Source: Monosporascus cannonballus
Lineage: Eukaryota; Ascomycota; Sordariomycetes; Xylariales
Direction of reading: 5' to 3'
DNA: 64,000 nucleotides
Assembly: GCA_004154925.1 (NCBI GenBank)
Contig: QJNS01000126.1
Location: 124,001-188,000, forward strand
Of the stretch, positions 48,696 through 61,819 are shown piece after piece; position 1 is the first letter of the stretch; every line of letters begins with the position of its first letter. The position numbers and the translations under genes were made by a program. Below the pieces are notes generated by a model. That model was not told the origin of the DNA, searched no databases, and saw only the letters and a program-made list of their open reading frames with translations.

Positions 48696-51600
48696 ATTTT
48701 TCCATTTGCCATAAAAAATAATACAATAATTACCAGAAGTAAAGCTTGCCAACTGCAAAACGAACCTAGGTTATTAGTTAAAAAGACCGCCGATCGGAAC
48801 CTAACCGATAAGCGATCGATTACGGTACGGGAATAGGCGAAAAAGCCTATAATGGAACCTTAATAGGTAAAAGATTATGGTCCCCGGGATCCCGAATTAT
48901 CTTATATATATAATAAGGATACGTTTTAATAACCGTTAATTAAACGGTCGGAAAACGGGTATAATATAACGAACGTATCCCGGAATTTAAAATAAAAAAA
49001 ATTAAATCCTTTAATAATAACCAGATTTTAAAAATTATTTATTAACAAAATAAATAATATTTAAAATTACTTTAATAATTAACCAAATAATAAATAATAA
49101 TATAAGTTAAAAAAATAAACCTTTATAAATTAATTACGATATCGTCGCAAAAGCCTAAAGGCGATAAGTAAATACCGCATTATAATTATCCGAAATTTTT
49201 TAAATACGTATTAATTTAAAAAAAATATTAAATAAAACTAATTGTGGAAATTTACGCCGAAAGGCTAAGGCGAAATACTTTTATTTATATTTAATAGGCC
49301 ATAAGCCATATAAATATTTTTATTACGAACGCTTAGTAATTATACCGCGTTACGCTTAATTATTTTAATTACGAAAAAAAACTAAAAATAAAATATTTAT
49401 GGATTTTTATTAAGAAAACTTACGCAAATCTTAATTTTGTCGATAAAAAATATAAGGAATAATTTATGGAATTATAATAACGATCCGATTAATCGCCATT
49501 AAATTTTTACATTAAATGGAAATTCCTGATTTATAAAATAAAATTTATAAACGTTTTTAGGCCGGAAAATAATCGGAATAATAAACGTTTTATTTTTGAT
49601 TATTTTTACAAATTAATATTAAGGTTACGAAATACCTTATTACGAAAAAACGTTAAATTAAAACGAATTAATAACGTAATAAATAAAGTAAAATATTATT
49701 AAAATGTCTGGAAAAAAACGAAAAAAAAACTAATTATTTTTCGCTAAAAGTATTAATAAAAATAAACGATTTTATTTTAACGTTTTCGGGAAAGAAATCC
49801 TTAAAACAAATTAAAAACGTTATATAAGAATAATAAGAACCGCAGATATTTTTATAATCGGAAAATAAATAATTATCGATTTAATTCCAATTAACATAAA
49901 TTTATACGACCTAATACCTTTAATTTTTATAAAGATTTATTTAAGTATTATAATTATAAAAAGCTAGATTATAAAAATATAAATTATAAATTAAAAAAAA
50001 TACGAAAACCGATTTCCAAAAGCCGTATAAAACGTTATAATATATAATAATAAATCAAATTAATCCTTAGATATAAACCTAAAAAAGAAACCGGAATAAA
50101 CATATATATTTAATTTATTTCGGCTGATAACTGTAAGACGGTCGAAATAAAGCCGCCTTTTAAAACAAAAGCATTTATTAAAAAAAGTACGGGGGACGTA
50201 ACGGTATAAATAAATATGGATACCGGAGCATAGGTAAATATTATAAGCAGAAAATTAATAAGAAAACTTAATTTTTAATTAATTTCCGTAAATATTCCGG
50301 GTTTTATTGGCGTTAATAACGCATATATCAAATATTATAAGGTTTACGAAATTTTTATTAACATAATAAATAATAATGAAAACGAACGAAAATTTAAATA
50401 AATTTATTTTATAATATGCCGTAATCGGAAAATGCTTAATTTCTTATTATTTAAATTTAAAATAAGTAAATTAAGGATTTTATTAAATATAATTATATAT
50501 TAATAATTACACAAATTATTATAAAAGGTCGATAAATAAAAAATTATAAATTTAATACTTTCCGATAAATAAATTTATACCGTTAATTTAATAAATTTAA
50601 CTGAAAAATTAAATATCCCGGAATTTGGGAAATAATAAAAATAAAGGATAATTGATTTCCTTATATGCTTAGAAAATTTCCGGCGAATATATTCCGAAAA
50701 AGTAATTAAAAAAATACCTTAATTACTAGAAGCAAAATATGTAATAAATTTAATCCCAGGGAAAACGTTTTTATTCGGCCTAATTTACCTTATTTCGGAA
50801 GCCTAAAAAAAGTATTCGAAATATATATCCGAAAAAACTTAAAAATAAGCCGGATACGTTATTTAAAAGCGGATATAAAGGTATTAATATTATTTATATC
50901 TAAAAAGGACGGTAATTTCTGATTATACGTTAATTATAAGGAGTTAAATCGGGTAACGATAAAAAATTAATACCTTTTATTTTTAATTTTAAAAATAATG
51001 GATTGCTTAAAGTTAATTAAAGTATTTTCGAAAATTAATTTTAAGGATATTTATTACTATATTAAAATTAAAAAGGGCGATTAATAAAAAATTGTTTTCC
51101 GAACGCGATACGGGTAATTCGAATATACGATTATGTTATTTGGCCTTATTAATATGCCAATTACGTTTTAAGTTTATATATATAAGGTATTAATTAGATT
51201 AATTAATTATATATACGTAATATATTTAAATAATATAATTATTTATTCGGATAACGAAAAAAAACATACGAAATATCTTTAATTAATTTACGAACAATTA
51301 TTATTATATTAATTATTTGCTAAAACGTCCAAATGCAAATAATTTAAAAAAAAAATTTAAAATTTATAATTAATACCGATAATTTGGAAATAAACCGCCG
51401 ATAAATTAATATTATTAAAATATGGTTAAAACCAAAATTAATTTATAATATTTAAATATTTCTGGGATTTGTTAATTTTTATCGGAAATTTATTACCTAT
51501 TATTTACGTATTATCGAACTTATTATTAAGTTTTTAAAAGGGGCGCAAAGCAAAGAAAAAATAGCAAAATTCTGGTAACCCGAAAAAGTTAAAAAGGCGT

Positions 51601-52384
51601 TTTAAAATTTAAAAAATATTTTTTAGTCGGCGACCATTTTCCGATATTAAGATAATATTAAAAATACTAGGGTTAAAATAAACGCCTTGGTAAAAGTTAT
51701 ATTAAGGATATTTTTATAAAAATACGGAAAATATTAACGCTTAATTATATATTAATTACGAAAGTTAAATTTAACCGAAAAACAGTAAATTATAAAATAA
51801 TAAGAATTATTAACAATTATAAAAAATCTAAAATATTAACGGTAATACCTTAAAGGTATAAAAATTTTTTCTTAATATTTACCAATTATATAGCGCTAAA
51901 AAATATAATAAAGGCGCCGGTACGTAACCTTAAAAAGAGGTTGGCCCGATAAGTTTATTGCCTTATATAATTTAATTTTAAGATTTAATACCGACCGGGC
52001 GCCGCCAATTCGGCAGATAAACTATTTAAATACCCGGATTATATATTAAGGGAAATTGCATATAAAAACGTAATCTTCATATTATCTAAAAAACTCGGAT
52101 TTATAAATAATATACCGGAAAACGTACAGAAAACAGTCGTAAATATACAGTACAATTTAAAGTATTATAAAGGGGTAAAAGGCTTTATAAAAATAACGCA
52201 AAATTCGTTTATTATAAAATTCCCAAACAGATTTTAGGTAACGGAAATTCAAATAATTACTATCCGCATAAAAAAACGGAAAACTTTTGCTGTACAATTA
52301 CAGAAAATTTTCGAAAAAAAAGGAAAACAAGGAATTATATATCTGCCGAATTTATTATTTGCAAATAATAATATAAGCGCAAAT

Positions 52385-52508
52385 TGTCACAGTCCCAAAT
52401 GGCACCTTGTAGGTATATAGGGCAGAACAAGGCGGTCAGAGCTCGACCTGACAACGTTTCACTTTTAGTAGTGTAATAGCTAGACTCTTGTTCTTCTGTG
52501 CCGTGACA
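52385..52508. mobile_element. 124-bp unmutated element with TSD CAAAT inside G5
   Basis: A block of normal composition in the TA-rich RNase H-integrase interval of G5. It starts TGTCACAGTCCCAAATGGCA and ends CTTCTGTGCCGTGACA, so its ends are TGTCAC/GTGACA. It is flanked by CAAAT on both sides (52380-52384 and 52509-52513). It has no coding capacity. The shape is that of a very short solo LTR or a TRIM-like element. Being short, it would be below the length RIP usually detects, and it may also have arrived after RIP. Confidence 0.75.
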
Positions 52509-55500
52509 CAAATCGTAATAATAATATAATTAATAATTAAATAACGGTAACCGTAAGTTATAACTATATTACGATCGGATTCCGAAAAGTTTAAGAAAAA
52601 CGAAACTAATATTGAAATTACTGTTTATAACTAGTATATCTTACGTCCTTTGGTAAAAAAGCTATTTAAAGATAAAACGGTATTATAATTAAAGGTTTCT
52701 CGACAATTTTATAATTAGGTTCGAAAATTGCAAACCAAGGATTTAAATATTATAAAATTAATACGGATAGCTGGACGTTAAGCCGGAATAAAAGGAGGAT
52801 ATTTCCTAGACCCAAATAAAGTTTTATATTATCGGAATAAATTTGTAATCTCGTCGTAAAACGTTTTACAAAAGTAATTAATTAATTAATACTATAATAA
52901 TTTAAAAATAAGATATATGGGATATATCGGTACGCTGAAATTAATAATTAAAAAATTTTATTAAGAAAATATGATAAATAATATCCGAAAATATACTAAA
53001 TAATATCCGAACTATTAGGGCATAATAAAGTTACGCCATAAACTATATAAATAATTACAGCCTTTATTATTACCTAAATAATTTTTTTAAAAAGATTTAT
53101 TAAATTTTATTACGGGATTTCTTAAAAACTTAGGTTTAAACGGGCTAAAGTACGACGTAATCCTGGTGATCGTCGAACGCTTTACGAAGTTAAAATTATT
53201 TATTCTTATAATTAAAACTTTAACCGTAACCGAGCTAATTTAATTATTTTATAACGAAATTAAATATAAATTCGATACGCCAGCCGAAATTATTAGTAAT
53301 AAAAATAAATTATTAACGAATTAATTTTAGCCGGAATTTTATAAAAAGCGAAAAATAAAGCAGCAAATATTAATTATTTATTATCCTTAAACCGATAAAT
53401 AAACGGAATATATTTATAAAGTTTTAAAATATTACTTCCGTAATTACGTTAATAAATATTAAGATAATTAGATAAGGTTATTACGAAATGCAGAATTCGT
53501 ATATAATAATACGCGGAACGCGTTTACCGGCCGTTTCCTATTTAAAACCTTATATAAATATTATTTAAAAATAATAACATATTTCTTATAAAAGTTTAAA
53601 AGATAAATATAAAAAGTTAAAAAACGCTTCGAAAAAATAACGGCTATTTATTAAATAATATATAAATATTTTAAAAAAAATAACGGTAGCCCAAAAGATA
53701 TTATAATTAGCGCCATACGCCCATAGAATTTTAATTAAGGTAATAAATAAATTTATGGATTAAAAACTTTAAATTTAAAAATAAAAAATTTATATTTATT
53801 TATATCTGGATTATAATTAAGAAATAAATAAGTTCCTAAATATATAAAGTAATTTTTCTTACCAAATACTAACAGATATATAATATATTCCTAATATCCT
53901 TATTAAACTTGTAATATAACCGGGAACCGGATAACGTTTAAATAACGTTACCGGACTTAACAGAAAAACAGGAAAAATAAATAATAAAAAATATCGTCCG
54001 TTACCGAGATAACCGAGAATAACGCGAATATCTAATTAAATAAGAAAACTGGTCCGCCAAATACAATACGTAAAAGCCCTAAAAATATTTCGAATACGTA
54101 CTTAAAATATTGCAGTATTACGAAAAGAAAATTAGATACATATATAGGAAATAAAATAACTTAAAAACCGTAAAATAATAATAGCCCGATCGGAAGTTAA
54201 TCGCCTAATAATTATAAAAATTATAAAAAATATTTTTAAGTAAAATTAAAATATTAATATTAAAATATTATTTAATTATATAATTATTTTTAAATTTTTA
54301 ACGAATAATTACCTTATCGTATACCGATCGAAAACCCATAAGCGACATAAAAAAATTAAATTTTTATTTCGAAAACAAAATTTTATACTTAATTATTAAA
54401 TTTTACGTTAATTAGCTTTTAATAAGCGTATTAAAGAAATTAATATAAGAATATCGGAAAGTAATCGGAAAATATATAACGGCAAAAAACGGGTACGTTT
54501 ATTAAATTTATTAAATATAAAACTTAAAAAAAATTTAAAAACGTTTTATTTTTTATAAAAAATAAGGTTTAAATAACCGGAATATAATTTATTATTAGTC
54601 GTAAATAAAACGCCGTCCTTAAAACGTTTAATATATTTGGGTTTAATAATAGCTTTATCGAATAAAGTTATTTTTAATCATAATTTTTAATAAATATCAA
54701 AGTTTCGTTAAAACGTTAAAAAACGAACGGAAAATATTTATAAATAGGGAGTATAATAGCATAATAACTTTCGAAAATCGCCTTATTTATAAGAGTACCT
54801 TAAAATTATATTTAATTAAAAATTAATTACGGAATAATAAGAAATAAACCGTAATATTTATAAAAAGAACCTAAATTTATAAACCCATAAAATAGCGTTA
54901 AAATTAGATTTCCGTAATCATAACGGATAATTAAAAATCGACCTTAATTATATTAAAAAATAATATTTTTTAGTAATAATTACGTTAAAGGCGAATTCGG
55001 CTTTGCGAAGGACGTTAAGTCGACGACCGACTATAATTATGTCGGAACGTTTATATTGAGTATTTGTAATATACGTTTTTTTGAGTTCGTTAATTAACTC
55101 CTAATTATCGGTACCGAATTAAAAAACTGTTTGGGCGGTACCTTTAAAAATAATCGGAATTTGAACAAAAATTAAATAGTAATATTAATAATATTAAAAA
55201 TAATTATTTACCGTACGAAAAATCTTATAATAATAATTAGCCATAACGTAATTTAAAACGTCCGGAACTTAAATATAAACCGTACGGTAATCGAAATAAT
55301 GCTATATTACGTAAACATAATATGGCTTATTACCGCCCGTAATACGATTAATATTTATTTTATTATCGGCGTTAAGAGGATAACGCTAAAGGAAATTCCA
55401 ATTTTCCTTAATGTCAAAATATTATTTCTTTTAAGACTTTTTACGAAAAAGAAATATAATAAACGGGGATAATATGCAAAATAAACGGAAAAGGCAAAAT

Positions 55501-55794
55501 AAAAATAAAGAAAAACGAGAAACCGAACGGAACGCGTACGTAAAAAAAATAAAAATAAAAATATAAAGGGAAAAAAATTAAATAAGATAAGGTTAAAAAC
55601 GGATTATAATAAGGAATTAGGCGAAACATAATTAATTACGCAACATAATACATATTAATTGTTATGACAATTATTTATAACATAATATAACGATAAATTA
55701 TCAAAAAACATACGTAATTAAATTTGCAAAACGTATTATATTAAATTAATAATAATGTTATTAAGGACTAATAACTTAAAAAGGGGGAAATAAT

Positions 55795-56000
55795 TATAAA
55801 AATATAGCCCTTATAAGGATAAGGCTAGTAGCCGACCAGCTACCGATCAGCTACCGACCTACTTATTAATATAAATCCACCATCTGGCAGCTAATAAGAA
55901 ACGCTAGATGGAAATAACCTAATACACTTACTTCTTGGAATCTGTTTTACAACTGGTCGGAGATCACCTTATCCAGCTCACAGCTATCCATTATCTTACA
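55795..56000 (+). repeat. G5 3' LTR
   Basis: Starts TATAAAAATATAGCCC and ends TTATCTTACA. It is preceded by the polypurine tract AAAAAGGGGGAAA (55779-55791). Confidence 0.9.
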
Positions 56001-56249
56001 AAAATTATATATAAAAACTTATATTTCGTTATATCGAAAATTATAATCTTATTTAAATTTAAATTTTTGTTAATTACCGAAATTAATGCCGTTTATATTA
56101 AGATTATATTTATAAATAACGTAAGATATTATAATTATTTTCTCTATTTGATATCCGAAAGAATTACGGACACAAATGTTTTTACTATAATTACTTTTTT
56201 AACTATGTTTTTATATCAGTCTTAATATATACGTATAATAATTAATTTA

Positions 56250-57600
56250 TATCGCTATTGCTATACGATATTTAAAAATATTTATTTTTAAACCCGATTT
56301 ATCGTTCGAAAAATTTGAAAATAATATGCTTTTTTTATCTCGTTATAAAAATAATGCGTTAAAACGAATAACGAATTCGAAAATTCGGGTAACTTTATGG
56401 CCATTTATCTTATTATTACCTTTTTTAATATCAGGTATAATTTTAAGTTAATTTGCGAAATTATAAATTGTTATTAACGCGTACATAAAAAGTACCTAAT
56501 TATTTATAATGTATTTGGTCGTATTCGTTTTTATAAATTTCTATCGCTTTTTCAAAATATTAAATATTTGTTTCGCCATTATTTTTGAAAAAAATTATGC
56601 CCTAAATTATATAACTTTTAATAATTTTAAGGGTTTTAATTAACGACAGCCTATTTCTTTAAGTAATATTTTATGCCTAAATATAGCGTAATTATTCTTT
56701 TTCGAAAAGTATATTTTAAATTTGCTAATAAATATTTGCCGTAAAATATATTAAAATTATTTATCGTAGCAAATTTAAATACCGTTTTATCGTTTATCGA
56801 TTTTTTGTAGCCGGCGTATACATATGTAAAAGTTAAATTTTAATTTATTATTATTAATACGTTTTTTACGAAACAATCTTTGTAATAATATTATATTTTC
56901 CTTTAGCTAGCCGGTATAGGGGTATAAATTAACGTATTGTCGATAACCCCGATATTATCCTTAAAATAAGGCTAACGGTAATAATCTTTTCATATTTTAT
57001 TAATTATTTCCTAAAGGCTTGCCGAAGGGACAAAATTAATATATAATATTTAAAAAACGTTAAATATTTAATGGAAAATACGGTTATTTGTATTAATAAA
57101 ATAATTTTAAACGAATTTAACGTTACGTTAAAATTCGTTAAAAACGTATATCTAAATAAGAATAATGAATTTTTAAAAGATAAATGTATTTATTTTATTT
57201 TAAAAGTATATATTATTTTTTATTTATTACTCAAAAATTAGGAAAACAATTTTTTCCATTCGAAAAATATTAAGAAGTTCGAAATCGTTAATGTTAAAAA
57301 TATAATAATTAATAATATTCTTTCCGAAAGGCTTTATTAGCTAATAGCTTTTTAATAGCTCGTTAAATTCGATATTACGATAATTTCGTAGTTATTTTTT
57401 TTCGTTAATAACTAATTCGAAAACCTATATAATTGCCTTAGCCATAATTAGCTAAAATTGACATATAATAATTATAATATTTACGTTTTAAAACGGCATA
57501 ATAATTATTAAATATCGATATTCGATAATAATTTTATAATATTCGGTAATAATTTTATAATATCCGATAATAATTTTTATTAAATTAATAAATTTAGAAG
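56250..57600 (-). pseudogene. PIF/Harbinger transposase (DDE_4-type) relic
   Basis: On the minus strand, 57010-56790 reads a DDE_4 core: GVIDNTLIYTPIPASQRK (GAIDGTHI.. with the first Asp), KDCFVKNVLIIINQNLTFTY, VYAGYKKSINDKTVF (second Asp, compare VLAGWEGSANDSRVL). It continues at 56700-56540 with LGIKYYLKE-like residues and KIMAKQIFNILKKR in place of NVIERIFGVLKRR, where the catalytic Glu has become Lys. The start, near 57480, contains helix-like sequence only. There are frameshifts and RIP-type stops. The G5 insertion at 48490-56000 lies just beyond its end. Confidence 0.7.
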
Positions 57601-57879
57601 ATCATAAAAAATAAAATTAATATAAATAATTATTAATTTAATACTTATGACGATAATTTCCTACTATTAACGCTTTTTTAATAGCTGCGATAAGCTAGCC
57701 CGCTTAGGCCTGGTTATCAAGAATACATCAAAAATATTTTCGCAGCCGTTGCTTATAAAATCTCAGGATAATCGCTTCCTAATAGAGAAAGGCGTTGTGG
57801 CTCTTTGAGTTTAATATGGGGGGAAGTGGCGAAAAGCTACAAGCTGCGCGGCCGCTGAGATCCATCGAACACACCCTTA

Positions 57880-59138
57880 GCGGGCCATTCTTTGGATGAG
57901 GGGCAAGCGGCTTAGTGGGTTGTTTGCTAAGCAGCTGCTAAGGCGGCTTTTTGCGGGTCCAACAGGGCAAGCCCCGCTAAACCCATTTCAACGGGAGCGC
58001 CGCTCGAGGGCCTTCTGAATCAGTCACCTTTCGCGTGTTGAATTGGCTCTTCTGTCGAAGTCACCCTATACTCGACGGGTGGCCCCACCGAAAATCGACG
58101 ATGAGCAACGCTGTGGTAGTTTATTCTGGCCTATTGGGCAGAGTCCCATACGCTACGTATTATAATGAGTGGGAAGGCCCCAGCGTTCTGTCTGGGCTCG
58201 GAACGGAGACCTGTGGCTTCGCAGAGTCTTCTACTGATACTACGGCTCTTTTTGAATAGTTGAATAAAGTATAACGGCTATTCATGACGCGTAAGGTAGC
58301 GACAAAGGGATCATATAAGAAGTTTGCCCGATGCGGTGATTATGCTGTTGTTCAACTACGAAGCTACAGTAGCTGGCATGGGTAAGAAAATGTCCCGCCA
58401 TATTGATCTACATTCACATTCTCATGAGAAGACCTTCCCCCCTTCACCCCTAACCACCAACAGCAAATTAAACCCCCCCGGGACCCCACAGGAGCACATG
58501 TGGCGACTGTTTGCCAGACCGAAAGAGTTAGTTACCATGAGGATCACACGAGGGTACTCTTCCCGCTCGAAGGCCGGTGCACCTCCTAGTTCACCTTGTT
58601 GTCAATGAATGATGCCCAACTCGCCGCCCCCGGCGGATGCCTATTGCCAAGGGCGTTAGGTGCTGCCGTGTACTTACCGGCACCATCTTTGGCCCTTACC
58701 GCTAGAATCTGGTACTGATAGGCACCTTATGTACACGGAGGTGCAGCATGCCTTGGCCTCTTCGATAACTAATTTTCTCATGTCCCTTGGTGCACGGAAT
58801 TTTTTTAGCCATCTTGGCAACGATTGCAGTAGCCGACGCCTTATTGTTGGTTGATAAATATACGCCATATAGGTAACCAGTTTACATGCGTCAGTGATGG
58901 AACTACAGTTAAAGGGCGATAAATATACCTGTGCCGCTCATCGTGCAATTCTCGGTTGCATCAGCAAGAGCAAAGACGAAACATGCCGTAGTGGTAACCC
59001 AGCGTTTCCTGTTACTGTTATCTCTATATGAATACCTACTTCGTATGTGGTAGGTAATTAATTGAATTAACCTTGGCGGGCCGCTAGTTGCCGCACATAG
59101 CTAAATCCACTAACATCGTCCACAGTTCAAGTTCCATA
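57880..59138. other. Intergenic region without a recognised gene
   Basis: Normal base composition. Open frames at 58035-58259, 58324-58608 and 58660-58868 (both strands) are short and have no motif I know. The minus-strand one (58868-58674) has a basic helix with LLQSLPRWLKKF and RKLVIEEA, but nothing diagnostic. It could be decayed gene sequence. Confidence 0.4.
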
Positions 59139-59140
59139 TA

Positions 59141-60495
59141 CACTAATGCGCCAATAAAATTCGTTCACCTCTCCCACTTCCCCACCTTCAATCCCACCAC
59201 ACTTCCCGACCCTTATTCGTACACTCTTTAATAACTCTGCAATTATAACATGGATTTGGACGAGATTGGTCACATTTTAACCGCTGGTCGCCAGCCTTAC
59301 CAGAAGTTCTTTCCGGAAGCTCGTGCCTTTATGCTTGGCGTTATTATTGCGGGTGCAACCTAGGGCCGGGTGGCCGCAACGGTAAATACCGACCGGCAAA
59401 GGGTCGTAAAGCAACTTTATTACTTTAGAACTTTCAAAACGGTACATAATTTGCCTCGCCCAGGACGGCCGCACGCTGTTGAAGGTCGTCTGGGCTTATA
59501 TTTATACCAGCTAGGTCGTCGGTACCCCCGGGATACGTATCGCGAACTTTAAAAAAAGGCGGCTTCGAATTTGAGTTGTACGACGATAAAACGCTTTTTC
59601 CGTACGCTTACGATAAAGAAATAGCGCGCAACGAAAAGGGTTAAACTTAACGTTAACGACGTTCGCAAAAGATTAAATTTTGTTACAAAAGCTTTTAAAC
59701 GGAATAATTTATGTAAGTTTTTATTAGCCTTATTTTCCGACGAATATACGATATAAAACGTTCCCGGGCGTCCCGGGTAATAGGTTTTTCGTTTTGCGTT
59801 AAAATGTTACTGGAAAAACCTTGTTAACCTTTAAAACTATGAAAGAACCCGGGTATTTATCATGGTTCGGGGAATAATGTGGTAACGTAACGGCGAAAGC
59901 GGTTTTTTTCTTATCGTCCTTTATAAGGGAAATCCGGATTCGTTTGGCGGCGGAATAACCTTTCGGCGGTATTATAAAGTCCTAAAAAATTTGCATCCGT
60001 TATATAAGGCTGGCAATCCCTTTATATAAAATAACGTTTTAATATATAAGAGTAATACCGTTAAGGAGTTCTTTAAAAACCATGGGATTTAAGTAATCGG
60101 CTAACTTTCGTATTCGCTCGATTTAAACCTAATCAAATATATTTAGCGCGCTTTAAAGGATAAGATTTACGAGATTAAGCCCGAATTCGGCCATTTACTT
60201 AATAATAAAGAAAATCGCCAGCGTACGTTTAAAGTAATTCGAAACGCGTAATCCCAAATTAATCTCCGTTTTGTAATTAAGCTTATTAAGTTATTTCCCA
60301 AAAGATTAAAAGCCGTACGCCAGGCCCATAGGTGGTATATAAGATATTAATCGCCGGATTTAAAGCTTTATGATAATATATAGCACTTACGTATTAACCT
60401 TAAATTGGCAAAGATATTTATAAATGAAGTTATGTGGTCTGTTTGGGAGCGGAGTGGATTGGGTGGGGTGAACGAATTTTATTGGCGCATTAGTG
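59141..60495 (+). mobile_element. Tc1/mariner transposon
   Basis: Perfect 29-bp inverted repeats beginning CACTAATGCGCCAATAAAAT lie at 59141-59169 and 60467-60495, flanked by the TA duplication (59139-59140 and 60496-60497). The transposase relic is on the plus strand inside. Total length 1355 bp, usual for the family. Confidence 0.9.
59251..60350 (+). pseudogene. Tc1/mariner transposase relic
   Basis: ATG 59251 opens MDLDEIGHILTAGRQPYQKF, and an N-terminal DNA-binding part continues to about 59550 (GRVAATVNTDRQRV, LPRPGRPHAVEGRLG, the GRP motif). One stop (TAG at about 59362, a CAG/CGG position) interrupts it. From 59560 the frame is RIP-mutated: ALFSDEYTI (first Asp), NNVLIYKSNTVKEF for IQQDNA.IH, and LSYSLDLNLIKYI.RALK for W...SPDLNPIE..W. 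The catalytic residues beyond the first are lost. The product would have cut and pasted DNA at TA sites. Confidence 0.8.
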
Positions 60496-60497
60496 TA

Positions 60498-61561
60498 CCT
60501 AGTAATTAACCTCCTTACCAGTATAACCAAACGCGTGTTTTGTTATAGGAAGGTCCTGTAATGTATTAAGATCTGTTTCCGACAGAACATACCTCTTTCA
60601 CTTGAGCTTCGAGGAATTCTCTGGCAGTTCGATAGATTAATACAAGAAACCAAAGGGTCCTAGCCCGCGGACTCCATATATATGAGGCCCCGCATATGTT
60701 AAAGTACAGATTTGAGTGTACGATTTGGCGTATGCGGTTTGTCTCTCCAGAGCGGGGAATTGAGAGCGGTGCAGGCACCATGACGCAGGGGTTTGCTGGC
60801 ACTAGCCCATTTAGAAGTTAACACCGGAGTGCCAGCACGTGGCCGAATTTCTCACACACTAACCGAGACCTCCAGTATGGTGCCAAAGGATCGACCCCAC
60901 ATTTTGTCAAATCTGTAGCGTCGATCCAAAGGCCAACGAAATGGGTCTGCGCCGTTCACTTGCACGCCAACAGCCTGGTTCTGCGGCGGCTCGTCGCTTA
61001 TCTCGCACTCAAGTGGGCAGCGGCACGCCATTTGGCCATGTCCACAAACGCTTGATCTGATAGATCTCTGCCTCCACCCTTCCCGATGGGATGTAGCATG
61101 GTAGGTAGACAGGGCGGTGTTACGGGGGCGGTCTTCGAGTTGACTTTACCGCCGTTGCTACTTGCCAGGAAGACTAGAGCCGAGGAACGCCATGACTTAC
61201 GAGGCTAGACTGACAAAAGCAAACGTGTTCGAGGCAATCTCAGGAGTCGCCAGAGACGTATAGAACATACGCTCATTGGCCTCTTCAAGACTTTGGGAAG
61301 GATGGGGTGGGGATCGCAACATAATACCTGGTTGCTCAATTGATGAAGTAACTTCTACGATTCGGCTTAGGGTCCTGAGGCCCGTAACAACACGCGTGTA
61401 GTTCCGGTACGGTTGATTGATGGGGAACCATGTCTTTGCACAGCTATGTACCTTACTGTGAAGTTCATGTCCTTATTTTCCTGCATGCTACAGTACTCAT
61501 CCGACAACTAGTTCACGGGACAAGTACCAACATCTACGAGGACCGCAAGACGGGCAGGGTC
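60498..61561. other. Intergenic region without a recognised gene
   Basis: Normal composition. A minus-strand open frame at 60802-60566 (78 codons) and a stretch reading VGVQVNGADPFRWPLDRRYR on the minus strand near 60930 could be decayed coding sequence. I could not identify either. Confidence 0.4.
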
Positions 61562-61563
61562 TA

Positions 61564-61819
61564 GACAAAATAGTTGGGACACCCCACCACCCATACTCAT
61601 ACAGCCCATATCAACAACCATATTTACTTATACGTAATTTAAACCTACAAAAAGAGCGGGAACATTCCGAAAATTTACCCTAATCTCCGGGTTATGCTTT
61701 TTACAATAATAGTAAAAAAGAAATTATTATCGTCAATGCGTTGCTGGTTCAATTGCAGGAGGAAAACAGATTTTGGAAAATGGAGACGATTTAGTATAGG
61801 GTGTCACAACTATTTTGTC
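61564..61819. mobile_element. MITE of Tc1/mariner type
   Basis: Inverted repeats GACAAAATAGTTGGGACACC at 61564 and its complement ending at 61819 differ at one position in about 21. The flanks are TA on both sides (61562-61563 and 61820-61821). The interior of 256 bp is non-coding. It is too short for a transposase, so it depends on one elsewhere. Its ends differ from those of the element at 59141. Confidence 0.85.

Larger units (their letters stand above)
48490..56000 (+). mobile_element. G5: complete chromodomain gypsy retrotransposon inside the Harbinger element
   Basis: LTRs of 206 bp (48490-48695 and 55795-56000) with a perfect duplication AAAAT (48485-48489 and 56001-56005). Plus strand: gag with a decayed knuckle (YYNYKKLDYKNINYKL, about 49955), protease with MDTGA (50216-50230), RT 50870-51400 (TIKN.YLLFLILKIMDCL, IMLFGLINMPITF) with the catalytic box YLNN at 51223-51234, RNase H about 51700, and integrase core 53130-53560 (GLNGLKYDVILVIVERFTKL, then ISNKNKLLTN for SDRD..FTS). 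A chromodomain relic lies at about 54000-54130. It is heavily RIP-mutated; both Asp of the RT box are Asn. Confidence 0.9.
47126..57876 (-). mobile_element. PIF/Harbinger DNA transposon carrying a nested gypsy
   Basis: The ends are inverted repeats GGGTGTGTTCGGTG (47126-47139) and its complement CATCGAACACACCC (57863-57876), with one mismatch. Both are flanked by TTA (47123-47125 and 57877-57879), the 3-bp TWA duplication typical of PIF/Harbinger. The GGG..TGTT start also fits that superfamily. The transposase relic is on the minus strand near the right end. The element is 10.75 kb only because gypsy G5 (48490-56000) is inserted; its own length is about 3.2 kb. The left arm 47140-48484 holds no frame I could assign, although a second (Myb-like) ORF would be expected there. 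Confidence 0.82.

Noticed and set aside
58674..58868. Possible cytochrome P450 fragment on the minus strand
   Set aside because: A basic helix and a Leu/Pro stretch only; no heme-binding Cys motif or ExxR found nearby.
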